A stretch of DNA of 64,000 nt. Origin: Anodontia alba (taxonomy: Eukaryota > Mollusca > Bivalvia > Lucinida > Lucinidae). Both the position numbers and the translations under genes were made by a program. The stretch's first letter is position 1, and every line of letters begins with the position of its first letter. Under the pieces are notes generated by a model. That model saw only the letters and a program-made list of their open reading frames with translations, searched no databases and had not been told where the DNA came from. Positions 32,281 to 44,722 of the stretch are shown in pieces. Location of the stretch: NCBI GenBank assembly GCA_964016985.1, contig OZ024823.1:28499216-28563215 (forward strand), written 5' to 3'.

Positions 32281-32408
32281 GAAAATATAGGCATTTGTAC
32301 ACAGCATCAGCAAAAAGCCCTAAGATGATATGCGAACAGTGCTGTCCACACATACCAGCCACTATAGGACTTGGCTTCACTTGTAAAAGCATGGTCACCG
32401 CAAAATAT

Positions 32409-32690
32409 CATCACGAAAACACGCCTATATAATTTCGACCCCCTTATATCCCGCTTTTATATGGTAAAAGTGAGGTTTACAGGAGTATACATTTTTTTCT
32501 TTTTCTTATTTCTGCTAAAAACATAGATTGTGGGTACTCGTTAGAACCGCCTCGCCAAGGCGGTTCTATCGAGTATCCACAATCTATGTTTTGAGCAGAA
32601 ATATGAAAAATATCAGATTTTTTATCTGAAAGTTTTCCTTTTTTGGTTGTAAAATTTTCCATATATTTGAATAGGCATGTTTTCGTAATG
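32409..32690 (-). mobile_element. HP1 MITE
   Basis: CATCACGAAAACACGCC to GGCATGTTTTCGTAATG, 282 bp; pairs in inverted orientation with the next copy 74 bp away. Confidence 0.85.
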
Positions 32691-32764
32691 CCTGGCAAAA
32701 GTTCGATCTCTCTGCCTGGATACGCTGGCTGATCTTGGCCTTGACTGTTCGTGTATGTGCTATT

Positions 32765-33033
32765 CATTACGAAAACATGCCTATTCTTATATACTGAAAC
32801 TTTACCCACTAAAAAATGAAAATTTTCAGACAAAAAATTCTGATACTTTTTACATTTCTGCTCAAAACATAGATTGTGGGTAGTCGTTAGAACCGCCTCG
32901 ACGAGGCGGTTCTAACGAGTACCCAAAATCTATGTTTTTGAGTAGAAATAAAAAAAAAACAATGTAAACCCCAGTTTTACTATATAAAAGTGGGATTTGA
33001 GGGGGTCAAAATTATATACAGGTTTTCGTGATG
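32765..33033 (+). mobile_element. HP1 MITE
   Basis: CATTACGAAAACATGCC to CAGGTTTTCGTGATG; right end lacks a few bases. Confidence 0.85.
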
Positions 33034-33384
33034 GTGGTCAATTTATATCTTACCGCCACATATACGAATATGTGCCGTCGATTATATGAGAAATGTGCAG
33101 ATTTAGCTCATCCAGCGCAACCACTTAGTCTTGTCAGGGACTTTGCTATCCGTTTATACATTTAAAACTAGCTAATGATTTGCAGGCTGATCTGAGTCTT
33201 CGCTCTTAGCATATATTCCGAGACGCCTTTTTGCTAGGAACAGCCGAAATATGATATTTACGGAAGTTCGCAAAACAAAGAGAGTTAATGTTACTTTTGA
33301 AAAGGAACCAGCCCTTAAAGGGCCAAGGTAAATTGTAACAGTCGACAGTCTAAGTTTTTGTAATTAATTATTTCTCAGGAAAAA

Positions 33385-33499
<115 letters not shown>

Positions 33500-33907
33500 T
33501 CTGCTGCTATTGTGTCTGCTGCTATTGTGACTTGTGCCCAACGGGTTAGCAAATGATTTGCGAAAGCTCGAAAAGTCCACATACCGAATGTTCTAGTGAT
33601 CAGCTCCATTTTGTCATGATATGTAGCATTCACCAATAGCAAATCGCCAGACTTGTTTGCTCATTTGCATACTCCAAATAGGAATGTTCCTGATAGCACA
33701 CACAATATTTAAATTTAAACATTTATGCCTAGTGTCCCTTAAAAGGGTAGACCCAGACCGGACGACACAAAGCTCGGCGTCTGATCAGAGTCCACACTGA
33801 TTGCATTAAGTTCAGGAATTTCTATAAAGCACAGTCATTATAAAAACTAACCAGACATCCTGCTATTAGACCGCTCAAAGAGTTATAATAGAAGAGTCTT
33901 CTAGGTA

Positions 33908-34120
33908 TTAACCATTGTCCTGCTGTATAAAGTAAGATGCCACGCCTACTTCTAATTTTCAGCCAATCAGATTACTTGATCCAGTTTGTTGATATAAATT
34001 CACTTACTTAATGGCAAACGGTGCAGATCAGATCAGTTGGCTTCTTCAGACGCCAACTGATCTGGATCTACACTGTTTGCAAAGGTAGGATATATCCGGG
34101 TTCAGCAGGACAAGGGTTAA
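33908..34120 (+). mobile_element. HP3 MITE
   Basis: TTAACCATTGTCCTGCTG to TTCAGCAGGACAAGGGTTAA with hairpin 34013-34080. Confidence 0.75.
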
Positions 34121-34374
34121 ACCTAGTTTTCGATTTTTGACCTTTTGTGTGATCTTTGCTTCCAAAGGCAACCTCTAAGACTTTTTTAATATCGACACAG
34201 AGAAGATTCTGTCTACACTGTGTCAATGCGCATGTTAGTCTGTGACTTTGAATTTCACACATGCCATAAGGCAATTCTTTTATGATAGGGATTCAACTTT
34301 TCATTCATGACTAAGGTGAATCCGAAGTATTAAACATGTGTAATTTTGCTAATATAACGTAGACAAGAATTATT

Positions 34375-34441
34375 ATGGAGACTGTAATCATCCTTCGATG
34401 GACGTTTTTCATGCATTTTATAATTTGCTACTCGAGTTCAG
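34375..34441 (+). CDS. Lectin B exon 1: signal peptide
   Basis: Starts METVIILRWTFFMHFIICYS, 67 nt, donor GTAAGT at 34442, phase 1. Shares the RWTFF core, length and splice position with copy A. Upstream sequence (about 34130-34370) resembles 6405-6790, less a MITE present only in copy A, so the promoter region was part of the duplication. Confidence 0.7.
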
Positions 34442-35856
34442 GTAAGTAAATTAGCTTATTACCTTTAACAACGCGATGCTTTGTAACTTATTAAAACATG
34501 ATTATTTCAAATTCAGTTCAAATACTAAATACCTAAAGCAAGTAGACAAATATATGTTTCTTATATCAACTTGTTATTATTATAAACGTATTATTATTAT
34601 TATAATTATTATTATTATTATTATTATGAAATGGCTTTGCGACATGTGCAGATAAGCAATTATTTCACAGTTTAAGTAATAGGTGTGATTTACTGCTTAA
34701 AGGAAAAGACAACGTTGATACAATTTGCACATGTAATGAAAGAACTTCAGAAGAAGCCATGCGAAACATCAACGTATTATGATTTGAGGATGCCAAAATT
34801 GCTTTTAAGGGCGACGTCATTTTGAATATCTTCAAGATAGGAATATATTATATCATAAAGTCTTTATTAAATATGGAAAATAAATGATATATCCCCTTGA
34901 AGTGCCCGAGTATTTAGGGTGATTATGTTAAACGTCTATAGTAAATATTTAAGGAGTGACCATTCGGTTTTTATGGTGAAGGAGTTGGAAGCTGTAAAGT
35001 TTTATGAAGATAAAAGCAGGATCAGAAAAATATCAAATGAATTTCAGGTACATCAGTTTACTTTGTCACACGGAATTTATTATCCTCTTTAATAAAAAGA
35101 CAGGCTCGAATCTACGCAAATTAAAACAGCATAACTCCGAAATCAAACCATCTTCCTGCCCGCATCAACCCACACCACTCAAATAAAAATCAAATAGTCG
35201 GTACCGTAATAGATTTTGATATCCGGCCTAATATCATTCAAGTGTCGGAAGAATCTACTGATGTTGATATGAAATTTGGGAATAAACTAAGTTAAAATGC
35301 AGATCTTGCCAGCCATCCGGCCAGCAGAATTAACTAAATAAATCAGACACTGGACAATTTAAAAGGATGGCGCTTAATAAACATAATTGACAAGACATTC
35401 TGTTGGCTGTAATACCTTCCAACAAACAGTAATACACTGTTTTATAGGCATGATGATAATTCAAAATATATTAAAAAAAGAAACATAGCAAATGAAAAGA
35501 ACAAAACATACGAAATAAAATTATACTTTCATTTTTCTTTTCTTGCAGCAAAGATATAGTTTATTTATTGTTTCATTTTAAACCACTTCCAGTGTGTATT
35601 GAGTGTGTCACATTTGTTTTATCAACAACAACAATAATACCTGTGAATAAGACTTTACCTCATAGTAAGATTTTATTTTTCTATTTCCTTTTAGATCATT
35701 GAGTTCACTCTGGTTACCTTGAATACCGCTTAAGCCGGTGCTAGGAGCAGGGTGGCGTTTACAGTCTCGCAAACTACTTTGATCTATATGAATGGACTTA
35801 ATAAAATAGCGTCTCCGATTTCCGTTCTTTTGCGTGTTCTTTGTTTCCAGATGAAA

Positions 35857-36136
35857 CATCACGAAAACACGCCTATTCAAATGTATTGAAAATTTGACAA
35901 CCAAAAAAAGAAAAAAAAATCAGATAAAAAATTCTGATGTTTTTCATATTTCTGCTCAAAACATAGATTGTGGGTACTCGTTAGAACCGCCTCAGCGAGG
36001 CGGTTCTAACGAGTACCACAAGCTATGTTTTTGAGCAGAAACAAGAAAAATAATGTATACCCCTGTAAACCCCACTTTTACTATATAAAAATGGGGTTTA
36101 AGGGGGTCAAAATTATATAGGGATGTTTTCGTGATG
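35857..36136 (+). mobile_element. HP1 MITE
   Basis: CATCACGAAAACACGCC to GGGATGTTTTCGTGATG, 280 bp. Confidence 0.85.
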
Positions 36137-36287
36137 ATGTTTGAGAATTTTGTTTATCTGGATGAGGGTATTAAAGATGACAGAAAGAAAGGGATAGTGT
36201 GAACGATATTTCAATGCAAGACTCCATTTAGTTTTTGTTTTCAATCTAACTAACAAAACTCTTGTTCATAATTTAATGAAATGTTTT

Positions 36288-36482
36288 GTTTTGTTGTTGT
36301 GTTTTGTTTTGTTTGTTTGTTTGTTTTGTTGCTGTTTGTTTTGTTTGTTTGAGTTTCAAATTTATGTAATGATTTGTTTGTTTTTTGGTTGTTGTTTTTG
36401 TTTTGTTTTGTTTTTTTGTTGTTGCTGTTTTTTTTTGTTTTGTTTTTTTGTTTTTGTTTTGTTTTTTTTGGGGGGGGGGGGT
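36288..36482. repeat. (TTTTG)n-like low complexity
   Basis: T/G-rich tract ending in a G run; the long open frames on both strands here are composition artefacts. Confidence 0.85.
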
Positions 36483-37277
36483 TCTTTCTCTCTTTCTTCT
36501 TTTTTTCCAAACTATCAAATAAAAATAAATAAATAGCCAAAGAAAATGAAAAAAGAAGATCAAAAATCAAAAACATAAGTTTTATTTGTAACGTTAAGTA
36601 AAAAAAAAAGAACTCAGAAACTGATACAATCAGATCCACATCAAGCCTAAACACCAAAGAGAAAGACAGACAACTACAATAAAACAGCCATAAAATGAAC
36701 AGATGGTAAGCAGAGTTGGCAACTCTGTCCCAAAAAGGATGAAACTTTGTTAACCAAACTTAACTGAATAAATAATCAAATTACATACTTGTTAAAAGAA
36801 AAACATTAGAAAATGAAACAGTTATATAGTACATAACAATTAACAAAACGTACACAATGAAAGTACCGCCTTGGAACGGTCAGTAATGAATTACTGGTTG
36901 GCTTAAGCTAGCTTTACGGGATCCCAACCCTCGCCCTCAGCTTCCATAGTGGTAAAAATATGTGGAGGGCTTCTAAGTCATCAAGGTGTTTAATTAGAGG
37001 TGAAAACAGTTTAGCTACTGAGCTCATTAGACGTGTCAGTCATTTCACAGATAATCTCTATCAGCCAGTCACAGTCACACAAAGAGATCGGTCTCCTTTG
37101 GTGTCTAAATATATACTGAGTTCAGGTGATTAACTGCCTTTTATAGTCCAGACATGCTTTTCAAGTAAACGGATACACCCTAGGGAAAGAGCACTCTAGG
37201 CTGAATTTTGCTTCTCTGTTATATGATTTTTACTTTTATTATTATTATTATTATTATTAAACGGAGCAAATTCTTTC

Positions 37278-37746
37278 TTTTTAGTAAATGTCAAAAAGAT
37301 TGTTTTTGGAAACAAAGAACACATTACTGATTAGAATATGGGAGTCTCGGTTTTATTGAGACCCTTCATAAGCAGTAATGAATTTTGCAACACTACTTAC
37401 GCCCTCTAGCGTATACATGGTCAGAACTCCATTTTCAAATATACCACAATGGGCCCAATGATCCATAAGGAAATGAAATATAATCTGCACTATGGTTATG
37501 TACGCGGAGACGTTCTACTGCCACCACACGGCACTAACACCAGCTGCAGTGTAGTAAAATAAATGTCAAAAAGATTGCCTTTGGAAACAGAGAACGCATT
37601 ACTGATTAGAAAATTGGAGTCACGGTTTTATTGAGACTCTTCATAAGCAGTAGTGAAGTTTGCAACACTGCTTACGCCGTTTAGCGTATACATGAGCAGA
37701 ACTCCATTTTCAAATATACCATAATGGGTCCAATAATCCCAAAGGA
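37278..37746. repeat. Direct duplication of ~185 bp
   Basis: AAATGTCAAAAAGATTG starts at about 37286 and 37563. Both units include ATTACTGATTAGAA, GTTTTATTGAGAC, CATAAGCAGTA and AACTCCATTTTCAAATATAC. The intervening CGGCACTAACACCAGCTGCA phrase recurs near 51830. Confidence 0.75.
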
Positions 37747-38365
37747 GATTAGCCCCTTTGACAGGAGAAACAATTTAATCGAGTTTAATGAAACATTAGT
37801 GGTTTCACGAAATGAAAATTTGTATGTTTTCATTACACGAGATGAAAATCTTTATGGTATTCACTAAAAAGAGTAAAATTTCTTTTTATTTTATTGTTAA
37901 CACGCTAATGCGCGCTTCTGATGTGATATATAACGTTACCAAGCAAAACATTAACGTCATGGCGTCGAAGTTCAGTGCTTAACATGTGAAGCGCTGGCGA
38001 GACAAAAACAAAAACAAAAAATCGGCAAATTAAAATTACCTTGATACTAAAATGAATCTTATATTCTAACTAAGAAAATGTATACCAACACTTTTTAGTT
38101 TTGCTCAGAAACAGAGGTTAGAGCAGTTTAAAAAAATCCGAAGTGGAATCGGCATCTGTTAGGAAAACAATGAAGAAAACCGACGTTATCCGAAACGAAT
38201 AATGAAAATAACATCGACTGGTTATTTTTCACTTGTGAAAATATCATATTCTTTCACTTGTGCAAAAATCATTTTTATACATTTCGGATATACATTGATT
38301 TCACCGCTGGCAATGAAGATAAATATAACTTCCCTAAAATAGCAATTCATGGAAAGGCACAAGAC

Positions 38366-38464
38366 AGGTAGCATTCTTATAAATCTCAGCGGGTCATTAT
38401 CGGCCCGTCAGCTACCCTGACGTGCCGAAAACGGCCCGCTATAGATTTTTAAAGAATGCTTATT
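38366..38464. mobile_element. HP2 MITE, diverged
   Basis: TAGCATTCTTATAAATCTCA to AAGAATGCTTATTG with CGGCCCGTCAGCTACCCTGA. Confidence 0.65.
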
Positions 38465-38621
38465 GACGTAGAGAGGTGGTTGTTGTAGAGCGGTTATACG
38501 TGTAAAACATTAGAACATCATTCTATTTGTACATTCACACTGCTAAAGACCATTTGTGAAAGCTTTTCAGGATTTATAAATCATTAAATAGGAATGCTGT
38601 TACTTTTTTTATTTGTCATTT

Positions 38622-38737
<116 letters not shown>

Positions 38738-38912
38738 CAAAACTCTTGGAAATCAGAAAATTGGCTGTTATACAGAGGAGGTTGTTATTGAAAGGTGGCC
38801 GTCAGTAGAGGTTCCACTGTACTTTTTATTGATCTCTATTTGAGATGTACTCTTAAGTAATTCAATTTTTCAACTCTAATTTTGTATTCAGGATCTGTTT
38901 TTTCTGCTCCAG

Positions 38913-39152
38913 CAAAACCGAAGTGGACCTCGTGGGTCTTCGAAGATTCGATCAAAGATTCCTACACGACGACGGGTTTAATCAGAACCGAATCAGCTCA
39001 TTGCGTTAGCCAGTGTATACGAAGTTGCAATGAAGATAAAAATTGTGCAATGGTTGGATATTCTAACACAGCGACATCCTGTGATATATACATGTTTGAT
39101 GTTAGCAATCAGTCCAGCCTTGTGCCCTAAGTAAACACAGCGTTTTATAAGT
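38913..39152 (+). pseudogene. Lectin B exon 2: PAN-like domain with stop
   Basis: Acceptor chosen after a polypyrimidine tract ending CTCCAG at 38912; an alternative in-frame AG at 38891 would add seven codons. Donor GTAAGA at 39153. Encodes KWTSWVFEDS, AHCVSQCIRSC and TSCDIYMF like copy A, then CCC TAA at 39125-39130. The reading frame after the stop (VNTAFYKC) still matches copy A, so this is a point nonsense change, not a frameshift. A 61-bp (TA)n tract lies ~180 bp upstream. Confidence 0.7.
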
Positions 39153-39411
39153 GTAAGACCGTATGTTTATTTAAGTTTTGTATTCTAGCATGTAGGTTGC
39201 CATGGCTGCTTCCATACCGAATTAATATTTAGCAGCAAAATGAAATGATTTCAAGGAAACTTCGTTGTTTGTATTGCATCCCAAGCAGTGGTTTAATTTC
39301 CATGACTTTCGGATTTCTTAACTTTGATATTGAAATGACGAACTGAGCAATGTTGTTTCAATACTTAAAAATTCAAAAGTTTTATTTGTGCACATTTATA
39401 GTGAAGAAGTC

Positions 39412-39413
39412 AT

Positions 39414-39476
<63 letters not shown>

Positions 39477-39479
39477 TTT
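39412..39479. repeat. (TTTA)n microsatellite
   Basis: About 17 perfect units. Confidence 0.95.
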
Positions 39480-39574
39480 GTGGTAGAGTGTGCGAGAAAT
39501 AGATTGCGTAGAATTTTTACCTATAGCACAGTAGAATTGCAGAATCTATTTTGGTAAATTGTTTGTGGCAAAAC

Positions 39575-40047
39575 AAGGTAAGAGAAAAGTCCAGGGAGTG
39601 CCACAATCACAAACCGCAGCCCTTCCCAGACCCCAAGAGGAAGAGGAAACCGACAAATCCAAACAAGCACAAATCGAACAAACGTACGAAAAGCACTAAG
39701 ATTAGCTCTCTCTTCCCCAAGCGAGGTAATCGCAATGCTAAAAGGACAGAAAAACACAAGAACAAAATGACACACGGAAAGACATACAAAGCACAAAGCA
39801 ACAAAGAGTAAGACTAACACCGGGACCACCGCCTTAGAACGGTCAATAGAGTAAACCATCGAGGGGTTTAAAGCACTTTTACAGCTAGCTAACTTCACCC
39901 TGGGACCCGATGCTACTCTTAATACAGAAACACATAAAAATTCGGTTTGCATAAAGGCTCCCAACTCAGTCAATGCATCAAAGCGAAAACATAAAAATCA
40001 AATTAATCACTATAATAAACAAAGACGAGTACTCATGGCTAATTCTA
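39575..40047 (-). repeat. R1 dispersed repeat, reverse copy
   Basis: Near-identical to 30806-31305, with a ~20-bp deletion where that copy has CGCCTCGTAGAATAAACC, so its equivalent open frame is altered. Confidence 0.7.
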
Positions 40048-40231
40048 CTGTATGCCAGTCATAAAAACCAATAGTTAAACTACGGCGGGCCAAGCAAGCC
40101 TAGAATTAGCAATATTCTATGGGAGATGGTAAGGGAATATAAACTGGAGAAGTTTCATGACTAATAAACTTGAGATTCGGAGGGGAGACGAGACTGTGAT
40201 TATTGTCAGTGATAGAGCGAACATAATTTGT

Positions 40232-40325
40232 GAACAGAACAGAACAGAACTTTATTTTGTAGACAAATTCCAGGCCAAAGGCTAGCGTAAGTGAAAAATT
40301 ACACATGGAAGCAGGCAACGACCTT
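40232..40325 (-). mobile_element. LINE-like 3' end with (TTCTG)n tail
   Basis: On the minus strand: GGCCTGGAATTTGTCTACAA, AATAAAG, then TTCTGTTCTGTTCTGTTC. Confidence 0.4.
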
Positions 40326-40339
40326 AATTACATGTTATT

Positions 40340-41760
40340 GTAACATACACCCGGATTGTCAAGTCAAAATTAACAAGGCAGTCTGAAGGACAACTATATC
40401 CCCCGCCGCAGAATGACAATGGAGCGGCCTCAAAATTCAAGGCTCAAACTGGTCAGTTGCGACCTTCACCTTGAGTCTGCATTTTTGAGTTATGGGTTTT
40501 GCACATCATCTCACTAAGGTGAACATTTGACCCAAATTTAATAAATATCTTTCAAAGGGTTCAGGAGATATGGAGTGAACATGAAATTTAAGGCTCAAAC
40601 TCCTGACCTTTAACTGTGACCTTGACCTTGAGTCGGCATGCTTGAGTTATGAGTTCTGCACATCGGCTCACTAAGGCAAACATTTGACCAAAGTTTCATG
40701 AAAATCTTTCAAAGGGTTCACGAGATATGGAGAGAACAAAAAACAGAAGGATGACCTTCAGTTGTGACCTTGAACTTGAGTCTGCATCGTTGAGTTATAG
40801 GTTCTACACATCATCTCACTAAGGCGAACATTCGGCTCAAATTTAACAAGGCAGTCTGAATGGTAATGGAGCGGCCTCAAAATTCAGGGCGCAAACTGGT
40901 GACCTTCAATTGTGACCTTGACCTTGAGTCAGCATAGCTGAGTTATGAGTTCTGCACATCATCTCACTGAGGCAAACATTAGACCAACGTTTAAAGAAAT
41001 TCTTCCAAGGGTAAAGGAGATATGGAGCCGACACCAAATTCAAGGCTCAAACTCGTGACCTTCAACTGGACCTTAAGTCCGCAGGGCTGAGTTATGGGTT
41101 CTGCACATTGTCTCACTGAGGTGAACATTTGACCAAAATTTAGAGAAAATCCTCCCAGGGGTAAAGGAGATACAGAGCGGACACAAAATTCAAGGCTCAA
41201 ACCCGTGACCTTACACTGTGATCTTGTGAGTCTGCATGGTTGAGCTATGGTTTCTGCACATCATTTCACTGAGGCATACATTTGACCAAAATTAAAAGAA
41301 AATCCTTCCATGGGTAAAGGTGATATCGAGTGGACACGAAATGTAGGGCTCAAACTCGCGACCTTGAACTGTGACCTTGTCTTTGAGTCCCCATGGCTGA
41401 GTTATGGGTTCTGCATATCGTCCAACAGGTAAACATTTGACCAAAGTTTAGAGGAAATCCTCACAGGAGAAAAGGAGATACAGAGCGGACACGAAATTCA
41501 AGGCTCAAACCCATGACCTTGAACTGTGACCTTTGACCTTGAGTCGGCATGGCTGATTCTGCATATTGTCTCACTAAGGTGAATATTTGACCAAAGTTTA
41601 AAGAAAATCCTTCCACTGGTATAGGAGATACAGAGCGGACACGAAATTCAAGGCTCAAACCTGTGACCTTGGCCTTGTGTCGGCATGGTTGAGTTATGAG
41701 TTCTGCACATCGTCTCACTGAGGCAAACATATGACCAAAGTTTAAAGAAACTTTCGGAAA
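40340..41760. repeat. ~150-bp tandem array TR4 with TGACCTTGA sites
   Basis: About nine units marked by TTGAGTTATGGGTTCTGCAC near 40487, 40645, 40791, 40940, 41090, 41240, 41397, 41550 and 41690, with AATTCAAGGCTCAAAC and AAAGGAGATA. Each unit carries a GTGACCTT...CCTTGAGTC block; 41527-41540 reads TGACCTTTGACCTT. Open frames across it are array artefacts. Confidence 0.75.
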
Positions 41761-42792
41761 AGTGTATTTTATAAAGGTTTTTTGCTGTTTTAGTATTTTC
41801 ACTATTGATTATGAAAGCCAAGACCCCATCATCCTTGATTTAATTGTTATAGGCAGGGGATATCTACCAAGTTCTGCTTGTAGCATATAGAAGGTACGTT
41901 TTCATAGTTTTGTGATTTACGTAAAAACTGGTTGTGTACATTATAAATAACTTGAACATTGTGGAAGCCCCAAATTTCACAACCATTATCATATAATGAA
42001 ATTGGCAAACTAGTATAATCAAACAAGTTAAGTTGGATATCCAATGATAAATAAAGGTTTCTTATTTTCCAATGAAGTACATGTAAAGCTTTCTTTGCTT
42101 GTTCCATATCGTGTTTAATTACCGTATAAAAGCTTCGAAGTTTTGTGAAAATAACTCCAAGGTATTTACATTTGTCACAAATAGCGATAACTGAATCCCC
42201 TAATTTGAATTCATATCTTTTTAAGTTTCATATTCCAAAAATCTTTATCGTAGTTTTGTCAGTTTATTTTCAATTTTCATGATTAAGCGTAATTGTAAAA
42301 TGTATCTAGGTTTTCTGGAAGAGTATCGGCGTCAGTACTAAATATTATGGTGTCATCTGCGTAGATGAAAACAAACAGCTGTAAGCAATTCCCCGTTAAC
42401 TCTAGTACACTGATAGATAGTCTTCGAGGTCGTTTAAGAATATTGCAAGCAGCACTGGGGATATGTTCAATCTTGCGCACTCCATAGAGATTAAAAAAAA
42501 AAAAAACAAAAAAAAAAAAAAAAAAAACGCTGACTGTTCCCCTCCGAATTTTACACATGATTTAATGTTATGGTACATGTTAAACAAAATTCTGAACATT
42601 TTGCCGTTTATTCCATTTACTTAAATTTTAACCAAAGCCGTACCCGCCAAACTGAATCAAACGCCGTGCTAAAATCTATGAAATAGCAGAATAACTTTTT
42701 TCTTTTTCAGTTATAGTATTTCGATTAATGCATGTAAAGAAAATATGCGATCAGTGGTAGAGTAACCGGCTATAAATCCTGCTTGGTTTTCA

Positions 42793-43071
42793 CATTACGA
42801 AAACACGCCTATTCAAATATACAGAAAATTTCACCTCCAAAAACTGAAAATTTTCAGATAAAAAACTCAGATATTTTTCATAATTCTGCTCAAAACATAG
42901 ATTGTGAGCACTCGTTAGAACCGCCTCGGCGAGGCGGTTCTAACGAGTACCGACAATCTATGTTTTTGAGCAGAAATAAGAAAAATAATGTATACCCCTG
43001 TTAACCCCAGTTTTACTATATAAAAGTGGGGTTTAAGGGGGTCAAAGTTATATAGGCATGTTTTCGTGATG
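42793..43071 (+). mobile_element. HP1 MITE inside the LINE
   Basis: CATTACGAAAACACGCC to GGCATGTTTTCGTGATG, 279 bp, with a very clean palindrome GTTAGAACCGCCTCGGCGAG. It splits the LINE between NYQKL...and ENQAGF, so it is younger than that LINE. Confidence 0.85.
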
Positions 43072-43263
43072 ATTAAGTAACTCATAGCTTTTGATAGTTA
43101 TTTAACCACATGTTTAGTATGGATATAAAGGATTTGGCGAAGCAACTTAAAATTGTGATCGGTCGGTAGTTACTTGGGTCAAGGAAATCTTCAGTTTTAT
43201 AAATGGGTCAAACACAAGATTGAAGAAAAAGATACATAGGTTGGTAACAATATGTCTGGGGTA

Positions 43264-44020
43264 GATTTATCTATCTATCTGCCGTAACACCTTAACCTCC
43301 GAAGAGGACTTCAGATGGGGTTCCGGTAAAACCAAGTGCTAAAGGGGGTTAGTTGAATAAAGGGGGGGGGGGGAGAAAAGTAGGTGAAATGAGTTTGTAC
43401 AGTGCAATCAAGAGTGTTAATATAGTTAAAAGAAAAAAAACAGTTTCTGGTATCTAAGGTGTTGAATTGACTACCTGGCAGGCAGCTGTACTAAACTATA
43501 TCAGGGTAGGGAGGACAGGTATGTGGGCTGGTAGAGCATTCCAGTGGATGATAGTGCGGGGAAAGAATGTGAACTTGTAATAGTCTTTCAGAGTCGAGAT
43601 CTGTCTGTATGCAAGAGAATGAGTTCTTGTAGAAGGACGGGTGTTCTGGACCAGGTAGTCAGTAGCAGGTATCGCAACAAGGTCATATGTGACCTTATAT
43701 AGGAGGACCAGTCGGCTGTCGATGCGTCGTTGGCCAAGGGTGCGCCAGTTGAGATCCTGAAGCATAGCAGAGACGCTAGATGTATATCGGTAGTCTCTGG
43801 TTATCCATCTAGCGGCCCTTCGCTGAACTGATTCAAGTTTATTGGAGTCTGAAGCGGTGTAGGAGGACCACACAGTAGAAGCATATTCTAACTGTGGGCG
43901 GACAAGAGTTTTGTATGCAGTGGCTTTCAGGTCCCTGTTGTGGACCCGAATATTGCGCTTTATAAAGCCTAGAGTCTGGTTTGCCTTTTTACTGATATTA
44001 TTAATATGGTCTGTGGATTT
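43264..44020 (-). mobile_element. LINE 3' part nested in an older LINE
   Basis: An open frame on the minus strand runs from about 44020 to 43496 (GFIKRNIRVHNRDLKATAYK, VRPQLEYASTVWSS, LESVQRRAARWITRDYRYTS, LTYQ-like end WNALPAHI). It is the C-terminal region of a CR1/Jockey-type reverse transcriptase. A ~230-bp 3' UTR ends in a (GATA)n-like tail near 43270. Flanking AAATCCAC / AAATCTAC of the host LINE suggest a target duplication of about 8 bp. Confidence 0.7.
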
Positions 44021-44340
44021 TGTATATTCATTGATAATATTGTTATTGGAAGAACTTTAATTAATTTTAAGTGACTTGATGCAAACTAACATTTCGGCTC
44101 CCGTTACGCAAGAATTTAGTAATTCCTCGTCATCAGTGAGATCAGTGTCTAGTCGTTCAAATGACGTTTCATCAGTACCATTGTCTTGATGGTTGATGTT
44201 TTTTGTTCAAAGCGGAAAGGCTATTTAATCCAACTTCATTATCTTTGGTTTTGTTTTCAGTTGCATTGATTACTTTCCAGAAGTCTTTACGACGTTTGCT
44301 TTTCATAGTTCTGAGCTTTTCCTGGGTAGACTAATTGTTT

Positions 44341-44722
44341 TTATATCCGCCACACGATAGTGGCGGGGTATGGTACTGTGTCTGTCCGTCCGTTCGTCTG
44401 TATTTTGTTTCCCGATGATAACTTCAATAAACACCAATGGATTTTCGCCACACTTGGTATGTGCATTGATTTTGTGGAGATCTGGTTTAGGATTGCTTAT
44501 AGGCAAATTTCGTCAAATTTTGACGGCGTTACATGTATCTGCCCGAGACACGCCCATTATTTTATTTTCCGGGTGATAACTTAAGTAAATGTCAAAGGAT
44601 TTTAACCAAACTTGGTACATGCATTGATATTAAGGAGATCTGATTTGGGATTGCCAATGGGCATATTTCGTCAATTTTTGACAGTTATCTTCCGCGAAAC
44701 GATAATGAGGGGTATTATCGTT
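44341..44722. repeat. TR6: two-unit element with CCGTCCGTTCGTCTG tract
   Basis: Starts ATATCCGCCACACGATAGTGGCGG (short hairpin), then GTCTGTCCGTCCGTTCGTCT, then two ~170-bp units (ACTTCAATAAACACCAATGG / ACTTAAGTAAATGTCAAAGG; TTGGTAYRTGCATTGATWTT). Similar architecture begins at 63885. Confidence 0.6.

Larger units (their letters stand above)
41800..44340 (-). mobile_element. Decayed LINE, split by a second LINE and by HP1
   Basis: Read on the minus strand from 44340: KSKRRKDFWKVINATENKT, NNIINEY (then LINE insertion 43264-44020), DPSNYRPITIL (43190-43120), HP1 insertion, ENQAGFIAGYSTTD (42790-42750), the motif A region DFSTAFDSVW (~42670), the catalytic box FIYADD (~42365) and a C-terminal stretch NGCEIWGFHNVQ (~41980). 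Order and motifs are those of a non-LTR reverse transcriptase. Several stops and frameshifts and an A-run at 42494-42527 make it non-functional. Confidence 0.75.

Noticed and set aside
36250..36657. Lysine/asparagine-rich protein on the minus strand
   Set aside because: Composition artefact of a T/G-rich low-complexity tract.
40991..41802. Repeated peptide SLEFxVRSVSPLPL on the minus strand
   Set aside because: Translation of the 150-bp tandem array; frame is broken between units and no start or domain is seen.
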